DNA of 64,000 nucleotides from Arthrobacter gandavensis (GTDB taxonomy: Bacteria; Actinomycetota; Actinomycetes; Actinomycetales; Micrococcaceae): NCBI RefSeq assembly GCF_009192735.1, contig NZ_VTFU01000001.1, forward strand, positions 558,001-622,000, in the 5' to 3' direction. Position 1 is the first letter of the stretch. The number at the start of each line of letters is the position of its first letter. Below are positions 43,067 to 52,535 of this stretch, piece after piece. Position numbers and translations under genes: made by a program. The notes under the pieces are model-generated. The model worked only from the letters and a program-made list of their open reading frames with translations, searched no databases and was not told the origin of the DNA.

Positions 43067-43876
43067 CTAGCCGGTGATCTTGTACTTTTCGCGGTCCTTT
43101 TCGTCCAGGACCAGTTGTTCCTCCACCGTCATGGCGCCGCCGCCGCGGCTCACCGGCATCCACCAGGCACCCGGTTCAGGGGTCTCCTGATAGGTGTCAA
43201 TGCAGTAATCCATGCCCGCCTGCAGCGTTTCCTGCAGCCGTCCCGTCTCTTCGGCGACCGACGCGCCGGGGGCAACGCGGATCATTGGGCTGACGTGGAT
43301 GCGGACCGGGGTCTTCCAGACCGACTTTAGGCTCAGGCCGTGGCCGCCGCGGGTGAGCATGCGGTGCCCGCCCCAGACGGAGACCGGGATAATCGGCACG
43401 CCGGCTTCCGCGGCCATGCGGACGGCGCCGGTCTTGAGCTTGCGGACACTGAAGCTGCGGCTCACGCCGGCCTCGGGCAGCACGGCAAGGTATTCACCGC
43501 GGCGCAGTGCCTCCACTGACTCGGCATACGCGGCCGCGCCGTCGGAGCGGTCCACGATGATGTGTTCGCACATCTCGCAGACAGCCTTGACGAAGGGTTT
43601 GCGGGCGGCTTTCTTGGTTACCAGGAACCGCATGTGTGCCTTCAGCTTCCGCCAGACGAGGTACTCGGCAAACACGAAGTCCAAATAACCGAAGTGGGTG
43701 ATCGCCACGACGGCGCCCTTGCCGGGGACTACTTTGCGGTCCATGCCGGAGATCTCCTCATCAGCGGGAAGATTCTCCAGGCCGGTGGGAAGAACGGGAA
43801 CGCGGAACAGCTTGATTGACAGTGCCCCGGTCAGGACGATGCTGCGGTAGACGTACTTGTTGGGGGAAAACTTCAA
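43067..43876 (-). CDS. 1-acyl-sn-glycerol-3-phosphate acyltransferase (PlsC-like)
   Basis: 269 residues. The acyltransferase block I is ITHFGYLDFVFAEY (an HxxxxD variant, HFGYLD), block II is near IIVDRSDGAAAYAESVEALRRG, and block III is LPEAGVSRSFSVRKLKTGAVRMA (E and G). It acylates lysophosphatidate at the membrane. Start choice: AGGAG directly abuts ATG 43882, while TTG 43876 is 6 bp from it, so TTG is the better-placed start; the difference is two residues. Convergent with the hydrolase, divergent from the next hydrolase gene. Confidence 0.82.
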   Translation of the reverse strand: MKFSPNKYVYRSIVLTGALSIKLFRVPVLPTGLENLPADEEISGMDRKVVPGKGAVVAITHFGYLDFVFAEYLVWRKLKAHMRFLVTKKAARKPFVKAVCEMCEHIIVDRSDGAAAYAESVEALRRGEYLAVLPEAGVSRSFSVRKLKTGAVRMAAEAGVPIIPVSVWGGHRMLTRGGHGLSLKSVWKTPVRIHVSPMIRVAPGASVAEETGRLQETLQAGMDYCIDTYQETPEPGAWWMPVSRGGGAMTVEEQLVLDEKDREKYKITG

Positions 43877-44016
43877 CGTCATCTCCTGGTTTTGTATCCG
43901 GCGGATCTTGATTCTACCGGGTATTCCTGCGCTCCGTGGAACCGGGTGAGCGCCTTGGCAGGCCTTTTCCGGCCCCGCTCTGGCCACGGAAGCGTGGCAC
44001 GCGGTTAGGTGGGGAT

Positions 44017-44979
44017 ATGGCATGGAGAATCCCGGCCCGGGCCCGCATCGGCAGTGGTCCCTCGCCAGCCGCGCCGGCAGCACCGGCAGGACCCGGATCA
44101 GCTGATGAGGCGGAAGCCCTGGATGCTGCCTTGGGCGAGACAGACTGGTTCAGGCACCCCGAGGGTTCCCGCCCCGGGTGGTTCCTGGCCCCCAGCGGAT
44201 CCCTCGCCCTGCGCACGATGGGCGAGGAAACTGATCCGCCCGTGGTGCTGGTCCCGGGCGTGATGGGTTCCAAGGAGGACTTCTCGCTCATGATGCCCGT
44301 CCTGGCGGCCGCCGGATATTACGTCCTCAGCTACGACATGGCCGGACAGTACGAGTCTGCGGCTGCCGGGCCCGAGCAGCTGGATCCTCCGCAGAGCCAT
44401 TACACGTACGAACTGTTCGTCAATGACCTGGTGGCCATCCTGGAGTCCCTCGGCGGTGCCGCACACGTGCTCGGCTACTCCTTTGCCGGCATCGTTTCCC
44501 AGATTGCCTTTGCCGAACGCCCCGAGCTGTTCCGCTCGCTGTGCCTGCTCAGCTGTCCCCCGGTTCCCGGCCAGACCTTCCGGACAGTGAGCCGGGTGGG
44601 CAGGTTCAGTCCCCTGGTCAACGACAAAATGCATGCGGGCCTCATTGTGTGGGGCATTCGCCGCAATTTTGTGCACACTCCGGAGTCCCGCATGAAGTTC
44701 ATCCGCCACCGCTTCGAGTACACCCGGAAGCAGTCCCTGCAGGACATCATGGCGCTGATGAAGCATTCCCCGGACCTGCGGAGCCTGCTCCGGGACGCTC
44801 CGCAGCCCAAACTCGTGGCGGTGGGCCGCGCCGATGTCTGGTCGCTGCGCCTGCACCAGGCCTTTGCGGATTCGATCCGCGCCCGGTTTGCGGTCTATGG
44901 GACCGGCCACGCACCCTGCGAGGACGCGCCCCATCAACTCAGCCGGGACCTCTTGGCGCTGTATGCGGCGGCGGAGTGA
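44017..44979 (+). CDS. Alpha/beta hydrolase
   Basis: 320 residues. An Arg/Ala/Pro/Gly-rich N-terminus precedes an alpha/beta hydrolase domain starting at VVLVPGVMGSKEDF. The nucleophile elbow is LGYSFAGIVSQ (Ser), the acid probably lies in VAVGRADVWS (Asp), and the terminal His is in YGTGHAPCED. The YDMAGQYESA strand is typical. Ester or lipid substrate unknown. No signal peptide is convincing. Its 3' end overlaps the convergent glycosyltransferase gene by 41 bp. Confidence 0.8.
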   Translation: MAWRIPARARIGSGPSPAAPAAPAGPGSADEAEALDAALGETDWFRHPEGSRPGWFLAPSGSLALRTMGEETDPPVVLVPGVMGSKEDFSLMMPVLAAAGYYVLSYDMAGQYESAAAGPEQLDPPQSHYTYELFVNDLVAILESLGGAAHVLGYSFAGIVSQIAFAERPELFRSLCLLSCPPVPGQTFRTVSRVGRFSPLVNDKMHAGLIVWGIRRNFVHTPESRMKFIRHRFEYTRKQSLQDIMALMKHSPDLRSLLRDAPQPKLVAVGRADVWSLRLHQAFADSIRARFAVYGTGHAPCEDAPHQLSRDLLALYAAAE

Positions 44980-45718
44980 GCCCGCGCCCGGCGCGCAGCC
45001 GCCGACGTTCGCGGAGCCGCCGCAGCGGCGGCTCAGCGCGGAAGTCGACGTCGAACGTTTGATAAGCCCGCTTCACCCGGCTGCCCAGTCCCCGCCAGCT
45101 GTAGAACGGGCGGGCGGACACACCCACCCTCAGGCTCGGATCGTAGATCACTGACATCTCCGGGCGGATCTGGTAGCTCAGCTCAAGATCATCGTGCAGT
45201 TCGGGCCGGTTCCGGTGCACCCTGCCGCGCAGGGCCGCCCACATGGCCGCCGGCATGGCGAAGTTGGACCCGAACAGCGGCGGGTGGCCGAGCAAAAGCC
45301 CGACCACCCGAACGTAGCCACCGATGTAGATGTTGCGGGCCACCCAGCAAATGATGCGGTTGGCGCCATAAAAATCTCCCGGGCCGGTGACCGCCGTCAG
45401 CGGCCCCGTCGACGCCAGCAGCTCCTCCACGCGCTCAAGCCAATCCGGCGGTGGAACCGAATCCGCGTCCAGACGGCCCAGGATGTCCCCGGTGGCGGCG
45501 TCGAGCCCGGCTGCGGTTGCGCCGGTAATGCCCGGCACCTCCAGATACAGGTAGCGCACGCCGGCGGCTGAACAGACGTCAGCCGTGTTGTCGGTGCTGG
45601 CGTTGTCCACCACCACTATTTCGTCCGGCGCCCTGGACTGGCGGCCCAGGGCGGCCAGGCAGGCAGCCAGCATCTGTGCATCGTTCCGGGACGGGATAAC
45701 CACCGAGATTGTTGCCAT
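44939..45718 (-). CDS. Family 2 glycosyltransferase
   Basis: 259 residues. SVVIPSRNDAQMLAACLAALGRQ and IVVVDNASTDNTADV form the nucleotide-sugar site, and ILGRLDADSVPPPDWL supplies the DxD metal motif. A later LHDDLELSYQ gives the ED-like catalytic position. A hydrophobic middle (IICWVARNIYIGGYVRVVGLLLG) suggests membrane association. It could add sugars to cell-surface polymers or lipids. ATG 45718 follows TACAGT by 9 bp without a clear SD. The long Arg-rich C-terminus (RRLRERRRLRAGRG) lies in the overlap with the hydrolase gene. Confidence 0.85.
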   Translation of the reverse strand: MATISVVIPSRNDAQMLAACLAALGRQSRAPDEIVVVDNASTDNTADVCSAAGVRYLYLEVPGITGATAAGLDAATGDILGRLDADSVPPPDWLERVEELLASTGPLTAVTGPGDFYGANRIICWVARNIYIGGYVRVVGLLLGHPPLFGSNFAMPAAMWAALRGRVHRNRPELHDDLELSYQIRPEMSVIYDPSLRVGVSARPFYSWRGLGSRVKRAYQTFDVDFRAEPPLRRLRERRRLRAGRGLTPPPHTAPRGPG

Positions 45719-45808
45719 GGTGTCATGACTGTAGCGGCGACGGCCGGGCGCAACCATGCTCGCGGGCTGGAACTGGGTCCGGCACCCGGTGATTAGTCCT
45801 GCGGGCGC

Positions 45809-47182
45809 TTAGTCCTGGGCACGTGCCGCATCGGGCCGCTGATAGACATCGGGGACGCCGTCGCCGTCGTCGTCCACGTTTTCCTCCTCCTCGACCGCAC
45901 GGTAGTGGCGGTTGCGCCGAGTGAGGATCAGCGCGGCCAGCAGTGCGGCCACGATCGACGCGGTCAGGATTCCCACCTTCGCGTGATCATTGGGCAGCGT
46001 GCCGTGTCCGAAGCTCAGGTCGGCGACCAGCAGCGAAACGGTGAAGCCGATCCCTGCCAGCACTGCGACGCCGAGGAGGTCGATCCATTTGAACGAGGCG
46101 TCCAGGGTGGCGCGGGTGACCTTGGTCAGCAGCCAGGTGGTCCCGAGGATGCCGAGGGGCTTGCCCAGCACCAGGCCCGCAATGATGCCGAGGGAAATGG
46201 GGTCGGTCAGCGAGGAGACAAAGCCGTCCCAGCCGCCGACGGCAACCCCGGCCGAGAAGAAGGCGAACACGGGAACGGCAAAACCGGCGGACAGGGGGCG
46301 GAAGCGGTGCTCGAAGATTTCCGACAGGCCGGGACCGGCCTCGGGTCCGCCGCTGGCCTGGCTGCGGATGACCGGAACGGCAAAGCCCAGCAGGACGCCG
46401 GCAACGGTGGCGTGGATCCCGGAGGCGTGCACCAGGGCCCAGACGACGACGCCGATCGGCAGCAGGATAAACCATGCGGCGGAGGCCTTGAGGCCGAAGA
46501 AGCGGCGGTATTTCTGCGCGAGGAAGGTGTAGAGCGCCAGTCCGGCCAGCGCCAGCAGCAGCGGGGTGATCTCAAGGTCTTCGGTGTAGAACACGGCAAT
46601 GATGGTGATGGCCAGCAGGTCATCCACCACGGCCAGGGTCAACAGGAAGATCCGCAGGGCGGACGGCAGATGCGAACCGATGATCGCGAGGACGGCCACG
46701 GCAAAGGCAATATCGGTGGCCGTGGGAATGGCCCACCCGTCGAGGGTTTCCGGACTGCTCAGGTTAATGACGGCGTAGATCGCTGCCGGAACCACCACGC
46801 CGCCCACCGCGGCGGCAACCGGAACAATGGCCTTGCTGAGATTGCGGAGGTCCCCGGCGACGAACTCGCGCTTGAGTTCCAGGCCCACAAGGAAGAAGAA
46901 GACGGCGAGCAGGCCGTCAGCGGCCCAGGCGCCCAGGCTGAGCTCCAGGTGCCATGGCTCGTAGCCGATTTCGAAGTCGCGCAGGGCGAAGTAACTGTCG
47001 GAAAGCGGTGAGTTTGCCCAGACCAGGGCGATAACCGCCGCTGCGACCAGCAGCATGCCGCCGACGGTTTCCTTGCGCAGGATTTCGCCGATGCGGAGTT
47101 TTTCGCTGTAACTTCCGCGGCTGAAAAGGCGCGGGCGGTTCGATGGGCTGGAAGCGGGTTCCGGGGACTTGCTGGATGGCAC
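45809..47182 (-). CDS. nhaA: Na+/H+ antiporter NhaA
   Basis: 457 residues with the NhaA core: [55 protein letters not shown] (the DD pair that binds the ion), [21 protein letters not shown] and GKPLGI. It expels sodium in exchange for protons and supports salt and alkaline tolerance. The C-terminus is unusual: an acidic [13 protein letters not shown] of about 25 residues, a calcium-binding-like repeat. AGGAG precedes the start by about 13 bp. It is monocistronic. Confidence 0.93.
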   Translation of the reverse strand: MPSSKSPEPASSPSNRPRLFSRGSYSEKLRIGEILRKETVGGMLLVAAAVIALVWANSPLSDSYFALRDFEIGYEPWHLELSLGAWAADGLLAVFFFLVGLELKREFVAGDLRNLSKAIVPVAAAVGGVVVPAAIYAVINLSSPETLDGWAIPTATDIAFAVAVLAIIGSHLPSALRIFLLTLAVVDDLLAITIIAVFYTEDLEITPLLLALAGLALYTFLAQKYRRFFGLKASAAWFILLPIGVVVWALVHASGIHATVAGVLLGFAVPVIRSQASGGPEAGPGLSEIFEHRFRPLSAGFAVPVFAFFSAGVAVGGWDGFVSSLTDPISLGIIAGLVLGKPLGILGTTWLLTKVTRATLDASFKWIDLLGVAVLAGIGFTVSLLVADLSFGHGTLPNDHAKVGILTASIVAALLAALILTRRNRHYRAVEEEENVDDDGDGVPDVYQRPDAARAQD

Positions 47183-47252
47183 GAATGACTCCTGAAAAAG
47201 CGGTCGACAATGTTATTGCCGACCAGACTTCCCGGCGCACCTTCGTTCCACC

Positions 47253-47948
47253 TTACGGGAAATCCGGGCTCCGCTCGAACTGTATGCCGTTGCCGGCCGA
47301 CACATTCCGCGGATTTCCGTGCTCCGAAGCCCGGCCGCCGGCCAGCAGCAGGCAGTGCTCCGCAGCGCGTGCCCGGACCAGATCATGAGTGGCCTGGACC
47401 ACCGTCACGCCCCGCGCCGCTTCGGCCCGCAGCGCTTCGGTGATGAGCTCCCGGGCGTACTGGTCCAGGCCGGCGTCCGGCTCGTCCAGCAGGAGGATCC
47501 GCGCTTCCTGTGCCAGCCCCTGGGCCACCAGTGCCCGCTGGCGCTGGCCTCCGGAGAGCTCCCCCAGCGGGTGGGCAGCTAGGGAGCGGATGTCCATTCT
47601 GTCCATCGCCCGCTCCACCGCCCGCCGGTCGCTGCGGGACAGCGGTCGAACCAGTCCTGCCCTTCCCCAGCGGCCCATGGACACTGCACCCCGCACTGTG
47701 ACGGGAAAGGCGGCAGCGGCAGCCGATTGCTGCACCACCAGGGCCGGCCTGTCCGGCAAATGCGCCCGTACCCGGCCGGCGTGCGGCTTCTCGATTCCCG
47801 CCAGCAGGGACAGCAGCGTTGACTTCCCCGACCCGTTGTTTCCCACCAAAGCAGTTAACCCGGAGCGGTGGATGGTGAGGGAGAGGTCCCGGAACACCGG
47901 GCGGCCCGGATAGCCGAAAGCCACTGAATCTAGGGTGTACGCCTGCAT
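47253..47948 (-). CDS. aztA: Zinc ABC transporter ATP-binding protein (AztA-like)
   Basis: 231 residues. Walker A GNNGSGKSTLL, signature LSGGQRQR, Walker B ILLLDEPDAGLD and the H-loop THD are all visible. It powers the divergent AztB permease. GGAGG lies before the ATG at 47948. It sits 70 bp from aztB, with a Fur/Zur-like box in between, so both genes should respond to zinc status. The assignment to Azt rather than general Znu rests on the neighbouring AztD-like genes. Confidence 0.83.
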   Translation of the reverse strand: MQAYTLDSVAFGYPGRPVFRDLSLTIHRSGLTALVGNNGSGKSTLLSLLAGIEKPHAGRVRAHLPDRPALVVQQSAAAAAFPVTVRGAVSMGRWGRAGLVRPLSRSDRRAVERAMDRMDIRSLAAHPLGELSGGQRQRALVAQGLAQEARILLLDEPDAGLDQYARELITEALRAEAARGVTVVQATHDLVRARAAEHCLLLAGGRASEHGNPRNVSAGNGIQFERSPDFP

Positions 47949-47981
47949 TTTCCGCCTCCACGAAGGTCTTGCGTGCTTATT

Positions 47982-48000
47982 GCAACTGATTCTCATTATC
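47982..48000. promoter_or_regulatory. Fur/Zur-like metalloregulator box
   Basis: The minus strand reads GATAATGAGAATCAGTTGC, matching 15 of 19 positions of the Fur-family box. It lies between divergent aztA and aztB. Its place at a zinc-transport locus points to Zur rather than iron Fur. Confidence 0.6.
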
Positions 48001-48018
48001 TATTGTAGGGTTTCATCC

Positions 48019-48906
48019 GTGATGACTTGGTTGCTTGAACCGTTCGCGGTCCTTTTTGTCCAACGTGCCCTGCTTGCCGGTGTGCTGGCCGCCGCACTGT
48101 GCGCAGTCGCCGGCACGTGGATAGTTCTCCGCGGCATGGCGTTCCTCGGTGATGCGATGTCGCACGGGATGCTTCCCGGCGTCGCCGTCGCGGCACTCCT
48201 GGGCATCAATCCCCTGATTGGTGCTGCCGTCAGCGCCGCAGCCATGGCCGGAGGCATCAGTGCCGCGGGCCGCAGCCGCCGGTTGTCCCAGGACACGGCG
48301 ATCGGCCTGCTGTTTGCCGGCATGCTGGCGCTGGGGGTCATTATCATTTCCCGGTCCGGCTCCTTTGCCGTAGACCTGACCGGCATCCTCTTCGGCGACA
48401 TCCTGGCGGTGCGCCCGCAGGACCTGGCCGTCCTCGCAGCCGCGCTGCTGGTGACCTGCGTCCTGGCCGGGCTCTTCCACCGTGCGTTCACCGCGGCGGC
48501 CTTCGACGTGCGGAAAGCCGCGACCCTGGGGCTGCGTCCGAAACTTGCGCACGGGGTCCTCATGGCCATGATGATCACCGCCATCTCGGCATCCTTCCAA
48601 GTCGTCGGAACCCTGCTGGTCTTCGGCCTGCTGATTGCCCCTGCCGCGGCCTCCCGGCTGTGGACCAGCACGGTGCCGGCAATGATGCTCGGTGCCGCCG
48701 CCATTGGTTCGTTCTGCGTGGCTGCCGGACTTCTCATCTCCTGGCATGCCTCCACAGCCGCCGGCGCAACCATCACCGCCGTCGCCGTCCTGGTCTTTTT
48801 CCTCTCCTCGGCATCACAGCCGCTGCTCGAGCGGCTGCGCCGCCGGTCCCGGCGGCGCACCGTCCCGGCCCATCCCCTGAACCCCTCCCCCAACACAAGG
48901 AGCTAG
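48019..48906 (+). CDS. aztB: Zinc ABC transporter permease (AztB-like)
   Basis: 295 residues of the ABC-3 metal permease family with eight to nine predicted helices: VQRALLAGVLAAALCAVAGTWIVLRGMAFLGDAMSHGML at the start (the GDAMSHG motif is diagnostic), then QDTAIGLLFAGMLALGVIIIS and SFQVVGTLLVFGLLIAPAAASRL. TAGGGT (48006-48011) ends 7 bp before GTG 48019, so a leaderless start there, or at ATG 48022, is likely. It begins the aztB-aztD1-aztC-aztD2 operon, regulated by the adjoining Fur/Zur box. Confidence 0.85.
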   Translation: MMTWLLEPFAVLFVQRALLAGVLAAALCAVAGTWIVLRGMAFLGDAMSHGMLPGVAVAALLGINPLIGAAVSAAAMAGGISAAGRSRRLSQDTAIGLLFAGMLALGVIIISRSGSFAVDLTGILFGDILAVRPQDLAVLAAALLVTCVLAGLFHRAFTAAAFDVRKAATLGLRPKLAHGVLMAMMITAISASFQVVGTLLVFGLLIAPAAASRLWTSTVPAMMLGAAAIGSFCVAAGLLISWHASTAAGATITAVAVLVFFLSSASQPLLERLRRRSRRRTVPAHPLNPSPNTRS

Positions 48907-48911
48907 AACCG

Positions 48912-50207
48912 ATGTCCCCTTCCCTCACCCCCATTCCCCGGGCCGCCGCGAGTCACCGGACCGTCAGGATGATGTGCACCGTCTCCGCCGCAGCCCTGCT
49001 GCTCACGGCCTGCGGCACCGGTCCGGAAGCCGGTGCTTCGCCGGCGGAATCAGCCGCTGCCGAGGCGGCTTCCGGCGGGCCCGGTGGAACGGAACCCCAC
49101 GGTTACGTTCCCGGAGCCGAAGAAGCCGCCGAACCACAGGCACGGCTCACAGCTGTGGCTCCCGGCGGCGAGGTCACCGTCACCGATCCGGTCAGCGGAA
49201 CCGTAACCGCCGTCGGCACGTTTCCCGGCACGGCCTCTGCCGCCGGAAGCGACCGGTTCGTTTTCCTCGGCAACCCCCAGCAGGATGCCGTGGTCATCGT
49301 GGATTCCGGAGGTTGGACCGTGCCCCACGGAGACCACAAGCACTACTACTCGGCTCCTCCCGCCGTTGTTGGAACCATCACCGGAGAGAACCCCGGCGCC
49401 GTTGTCACCAACGGCGGATCCACCGCCGTCTTTTTTGGCGACGGCACCGTGACGGCCGTGGATCACGCGGATTTGGCGGAGGGAACAATTGCCCCCACCA
49501 GCTTCACGGTCGGCGCCCACCGCGGTGCAGCTGTTCCGTTCGAGGGAAGCTATTTGGTCTCCCGCTCCGATCCGGGAGCGGAACTTGCATCCGGCGTCGG
49601 ACTGTATGGTGCCGACGGCAAAGAGCTGCCCCTGCCCGGAGCCGACTGTGCGGAACCCGAAGGCCACGCCGTGACCCGCACGGGTGTGGTGTTCGGATGC
49701 GCGGACGGCGCCCTGCTGGTGACATCCGACGCCGGCCGGATCACGGCCGCGCATCTCCCCTACCCCGCCGCCGGAGTTCCGGCGGACGCCGGACGGGCAC
49801 ACTCCTTTGACGCCCGCCCCGGCTCCACCGAGGTGGCAGCCGTGGCCGGGACGGCCGGCGCCTGGCATCTGGACACGGCCACCGGAACCTGGCGGCTGCT
49901 CGCCACTGATGAACCGCTCGCTGCCGCCGCGGCCGCTGGAGACGGCGCACGCGTCCTGGCGCTGGGGAACAGCGGATCCATGCTGTCCCTCCTGGTTGCC
50001 GACGGCGCGCTTGAAGCCAGCACGGCACCGCTGACCGGCCCGTCCGCCGACACCCCGGCACCGGCGCTGGAGATCAATCCCGAACGCGCTTACGTCCTCA
50101 ATGAGGCAGGCGCCGTCCTGGAGATCGACTATGCGGACGGGTTGCGCACGGCACGGGAACTCGACACGGATGTGTCCGCCCGGCTGCTCGTGGAGACCGG
50201 ACGATGA
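48912..50207 (+). CDS. AztD-like zinc metallochaperone lipoprotein (copy 1)
   Basis: 431 residues. A lipobox LTAC gives Cys34. The mature chain is a beta-propeller-like protein of the AztD family. It has a His/Asp cluster HGDHKHYYSAPP (about 138-149) that could bind zinc, and many short blades (DRFVFLGNPQQDAVVIVDSGG; VTAVDHADLAEGTIAPTSF). AztD proteins in other bacteria load zinc onto the AztC binding protein. AAGGAG lies about 9 bp before the ATG. Its stop overlaps the next start by 4 bp (ATGA). A second, diverged copy lies two genes downstream. Confidence 0.8.
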   Translation: MSPSLTPIPRAAASHRTVRMMCTVSAAALLLTACGTGPEAGASPAESAAAEAASGGPGGTEPHGYVPGAEEAAEPQARLTAVAPGGEVTVTDPVSGTVTAVGTFPGTASAAGSDRFVFLGNPQQDAVVIVDSGGWTVPHGDHKHYYSAPPAVVGTITGENPGAVVTNGGSTAVFFGDGTVTAVDHADLAEGTIAPTSFTVGAHRGAAVPFEGSYLVSRSDPGAELASGVGLYGADGKELPLPGADCAEPEGHAVTRTGVVFGCADGALLVTSDAGRITAAHLPYPAAGVPADAGRAHSFDARPGSTEVAAVAGTAGAWHLDTATGTWRLLATDEPLAAAAAAGDGARVLALGNSGSMLSLLVADGALEASTAPLTGPSADTPAPALEINPERAYVLNEAGAVLEIDYADGLRTARELDTDVSARLLVETGR

Positions 50208-51154
50208 GGCTTCCACACAGTTCAGCACGCCTGTGCGCCGCCGCCCTTGCCCTGGCTGCCGGAACAGTGCTCAGCGGATGTGCAGCGCTGTCCGGAACCG
50301 GGGAGCCGCGGGCCACCGTCGTTGTCAGCACCAACATCCTTGGTGACGTGGTGGAGAACGTGGTCGGGGACGATGCCGACGTCGTCGTGCTCATGGAAGC
50401 CGGCAGTGATCCCCACTCCTTTGGTGTCTCAGCCCGGCAGGCCGCGGAACTGGAGTCGGCGGAGCTGATTATCACCAACGGACTCGGGCTCGAAGAGGGA
50501 GTGCTGCGGCATGTTGACGCCGCGGCAGACCAGGGCGTTCCGGTGCTTGAGGTGGCCGCGTCCCTGGATCCGCTGCCGTTCACGGCCGCCGGAACGGCAG
50601 CGGGAACTCCTGATCCGCATTTCTGGACCGATCCGCAGCGGGTGGGAGGCGCCGTGGACCTGATCGCCGCGGCCGTGACCGAAAACGTGCCCGCGGCGGA
50701 CGCAGCGGCGGTGCGCGGCCGGGCCGATGCGTACCGGAGCCAGATTGAGGAACTGGACGCGTGGATGGAGGGCGAATTCGCTGCCATTCCCGCTGAGCGG
50801 CGCAGTCTCGTCACCAACCACCACGTTTTTGGCTACCTTGCGTCCCGCTTCGGCTTCACTGTGACCGGAGCCATCATTCCCGGGGGCAGCACGCTTGCAT
50901 CCCCCAGCTCCGCCGACTTGGAAGATCTGGCCGGCACGATCCGCACGGCTGCGGTTCCGGCCATCTTTACCGATTCCTCCCAGCCGGACCGCCTGGCCGG
51001 GGTCCTCGCCGAAGAAGCCGGATTGGATGTAGCCGTCGTCGGGCTGTTCACCGAGTCGCTGGGCGTCGAGGGATCCGGAGCCGAGACCTACGAGCAGATG
51101 ATGCGCACCAACACCGAACGCATCGTTGCTGCCCTGACCCGCGGCCTGCCCTGA
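50204..51154 (+). CDS. aztC: Zinc ABC transporter substrate-binding lipoprotein (AztC/ZnuA-like)
   Basis: 316 residues of the cluster-9 metal-binding family with lipobox LSGC (Cys26). Likely zinc ligands are His71 (SDPHSF), His139 (PDPHFW), His206 (TNHHVFGYL) and Asp in DSSQPDR. The His-rich loop of ZnuA between the first two sites is absent, as in AztC. It captures zinc outside the membrane, perhaps receiving it from the AztD-like proteins on either side. The start overlaps the previous stop (ATGA). Confidence 0.88.
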   Translation: MRLPHSSARLCAAALALAAGTVLSGCAALSGTGEPRATVVVSTNILGDVVENVVGDDADVVVLMEAGSDPHSFGVSARQAAELESAELIITNGLGLEEGVLRHVDAAADQGVPVLEVAASLDPLPFTAAGTAAGTPDPHFWTDPQRVGGAVDLIAAAVTENVPAADAAAVRGRADAYRSQIEELDAWMEGEFAAIPAERRSLVTNHHVFGYLASRFGFTVTGAIIPGGSTLASPSSADLEDLAGTIRTAAVPAIFTDSSQPDRLAGVLAEEAGLDVAVVGLFTESLGVEGSGAETYEQMMRTNTERIVAALTRGLP

Positions 51155-51216
51155 CGTCCGCGGATTCCCATCAGATTTCCATCGAAAGCACCATCCCCAA
51201 CCGAAAGAAGGACCCC

Positions 51217-52512
51217 ATGTCCCTGCCAGCCTTTTCCATCCCCCGCACTGTCCCCCGCGCCCTGCCCAAACTGGCTGCACTCTCCGTCGCGGCGCTCCTG
51301 CTGGCCGGCTGCGGCACCGGCCAGAATCCTTCCGCACAACCGGCGTCCGGCCAGCCGTCCGGCCAGCCGTCGTCGTCGGCCGCTGAAGAGTCCCCCCACG
51401 CCAAACCCCGCCTCGTCACCACCTACGACGGCGGCGTCCAGGTACTGGACGGTGAAACCCTGCAGGTCCTGGCCGACTTCGAAATGACGGGATTCAACCG
51501 GATCAATCCCGCCGGCGACGGCCGGCACGTCATCATCTCCACCGCCAATGCCTTCAAGGTCCTGGACACCGGAGCATGGACCGACAGCGACGGAAAGCAC
51601 CGGGTTGCAGAACCCGCACTGACCGGTCTTGAGTTCGCAGCCAACAAGCCCGGACACGTGGTGCACCACGCGGGACGCACCGTCCTGTTCAGCGACGGGA
51701 CGGGAGTGGTGGAGTCGTTCGACACTGCCGACCTCACCGCTTCGAAGGACGGGGAAAAGCCGGAAACCGACATCCATACGGCGGCGGAAGCCCATCACGG
51801 CGTGGCGGTGGAACTGTCCACGGGCGAGCTGGTGCTGACCCTCGGTTATGACGGGGAACGCCCCGGCATAACCGTCCTCGACGCGGACCGCGAGGAGATC
51901 CTCCGCAACGAGGACTGCCCCGGTGTGCACGGTGAAGCCACGGCAGCGGACGAAGCGGTCGTCATTGGCTGCGAGACCGGCGTGCTGGTCTATTCCGACG
52001 GTGTCATTACCAAAATCGACAGCCCGGATTCGTACGGGCGAATCGGAAACCAGGCCGGCTCCGAAGAGTCGGCTGTGACGCTTGGCGACTACAAGTCCGA
52101 CCCGGACGCCGAGCTGGAACGTCCGGAACGGATTTCCCTGATCAACACCGCCACCAAGCAGCTGCAGCTGGTGGATCTGGGCACCAGCTACAGCTTCCGT
52201 TCGCTGGCCCGCGGACCTCATGGCGAAGCGCTGGTCCTGGGAACCGACGGCGCGCTGCACACCATCGACCCGGACAGCGGGGCCATCACCGCGAGTACTC
52301 CGGTCCTCAGCCCCTGGGAAGAGCCGCTGGAGTGGCAGCAGCCCCGTCCCACACTGACCGTCGTGGACCACACCGCGTACATCACGGATCCGTCCGCAAA
52401 CACGGTCACCGCCGTGGACATCGAGTCCGGCACCGTCACCGCCACCGGGGAGCTGGAACACACCCCCAATGAGCTGACCGGAGTTCCCGGGGAGCTTCAT
52501 ACGCACGGCTAG
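51217..52512 (+). CDS. aztD: AztD-like zinc metallochaperone lipoprotein (copy 2)
   Basis: 431 residues with lipobox LAGC (Cys32) and a low-complexity linker PSGQPSGQPSSSAAEE. The mature part is the AztD fold: HAKPRLVTTYDGGVQVLDGETLQVLADFEMTGFNRINPAGDGRHVIIS (part), SDGKHRVAEP, and a C-terminal ELHTHG. Its middle NKPGHVVHHAGRTVLFSDGTG parallels the first copy, but overall identity is low, so the duplication is old or one copy was acquired separately. GAAAGAAGG precedes the ATG. Confidence 0.85.
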   Translation: MSLPAFSIPRTVPRALPKLAALSVAALLLAGCGTGQNPSAQPASGQPSGQPSSSAAEESPHAKPRLVTTYDGGVQVLDGETLQVLADFEMTGFNRINPAGDGRHVIISTANAFKVLDTGAWTDSDGKHRVAEPALTGLEFAANKPGHVVHHAGRTVLFSDGTGVVESFDTADLTASKDGEKPETDIHTAAEAHHGVAVELSTGELVLTLGYDGERPGITVLDADREEILRNEDCPGVHGEATAADEAVVIGCETGVLVYSDGVITKIDSPDSYGRIGNQAGSEESAVTLGDYKSDPDAELERPERISLINTATKQLQLVDLGTSYSFRSLARGPHGEALVLGTDGALHTIDPDSGAITASTPVLSPWEEPLEWQQPRPTLTVVDHTAYITDPSANTVTAVDIESGTVTATGELEHTPNELTGVPGELHTHG

Positions 52513-52535
52513 CCTGCCGGCACGGGCCGGTGCGG

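Noticed and set aside
43936-44016. Upstream extension of the alpha/beta hydrolase to 43936
   Set aside because: It adds 27 Arg/Gly/Pro residues with no SD and runs close to the divergent PlsC start; ATG 44017 is preferred.
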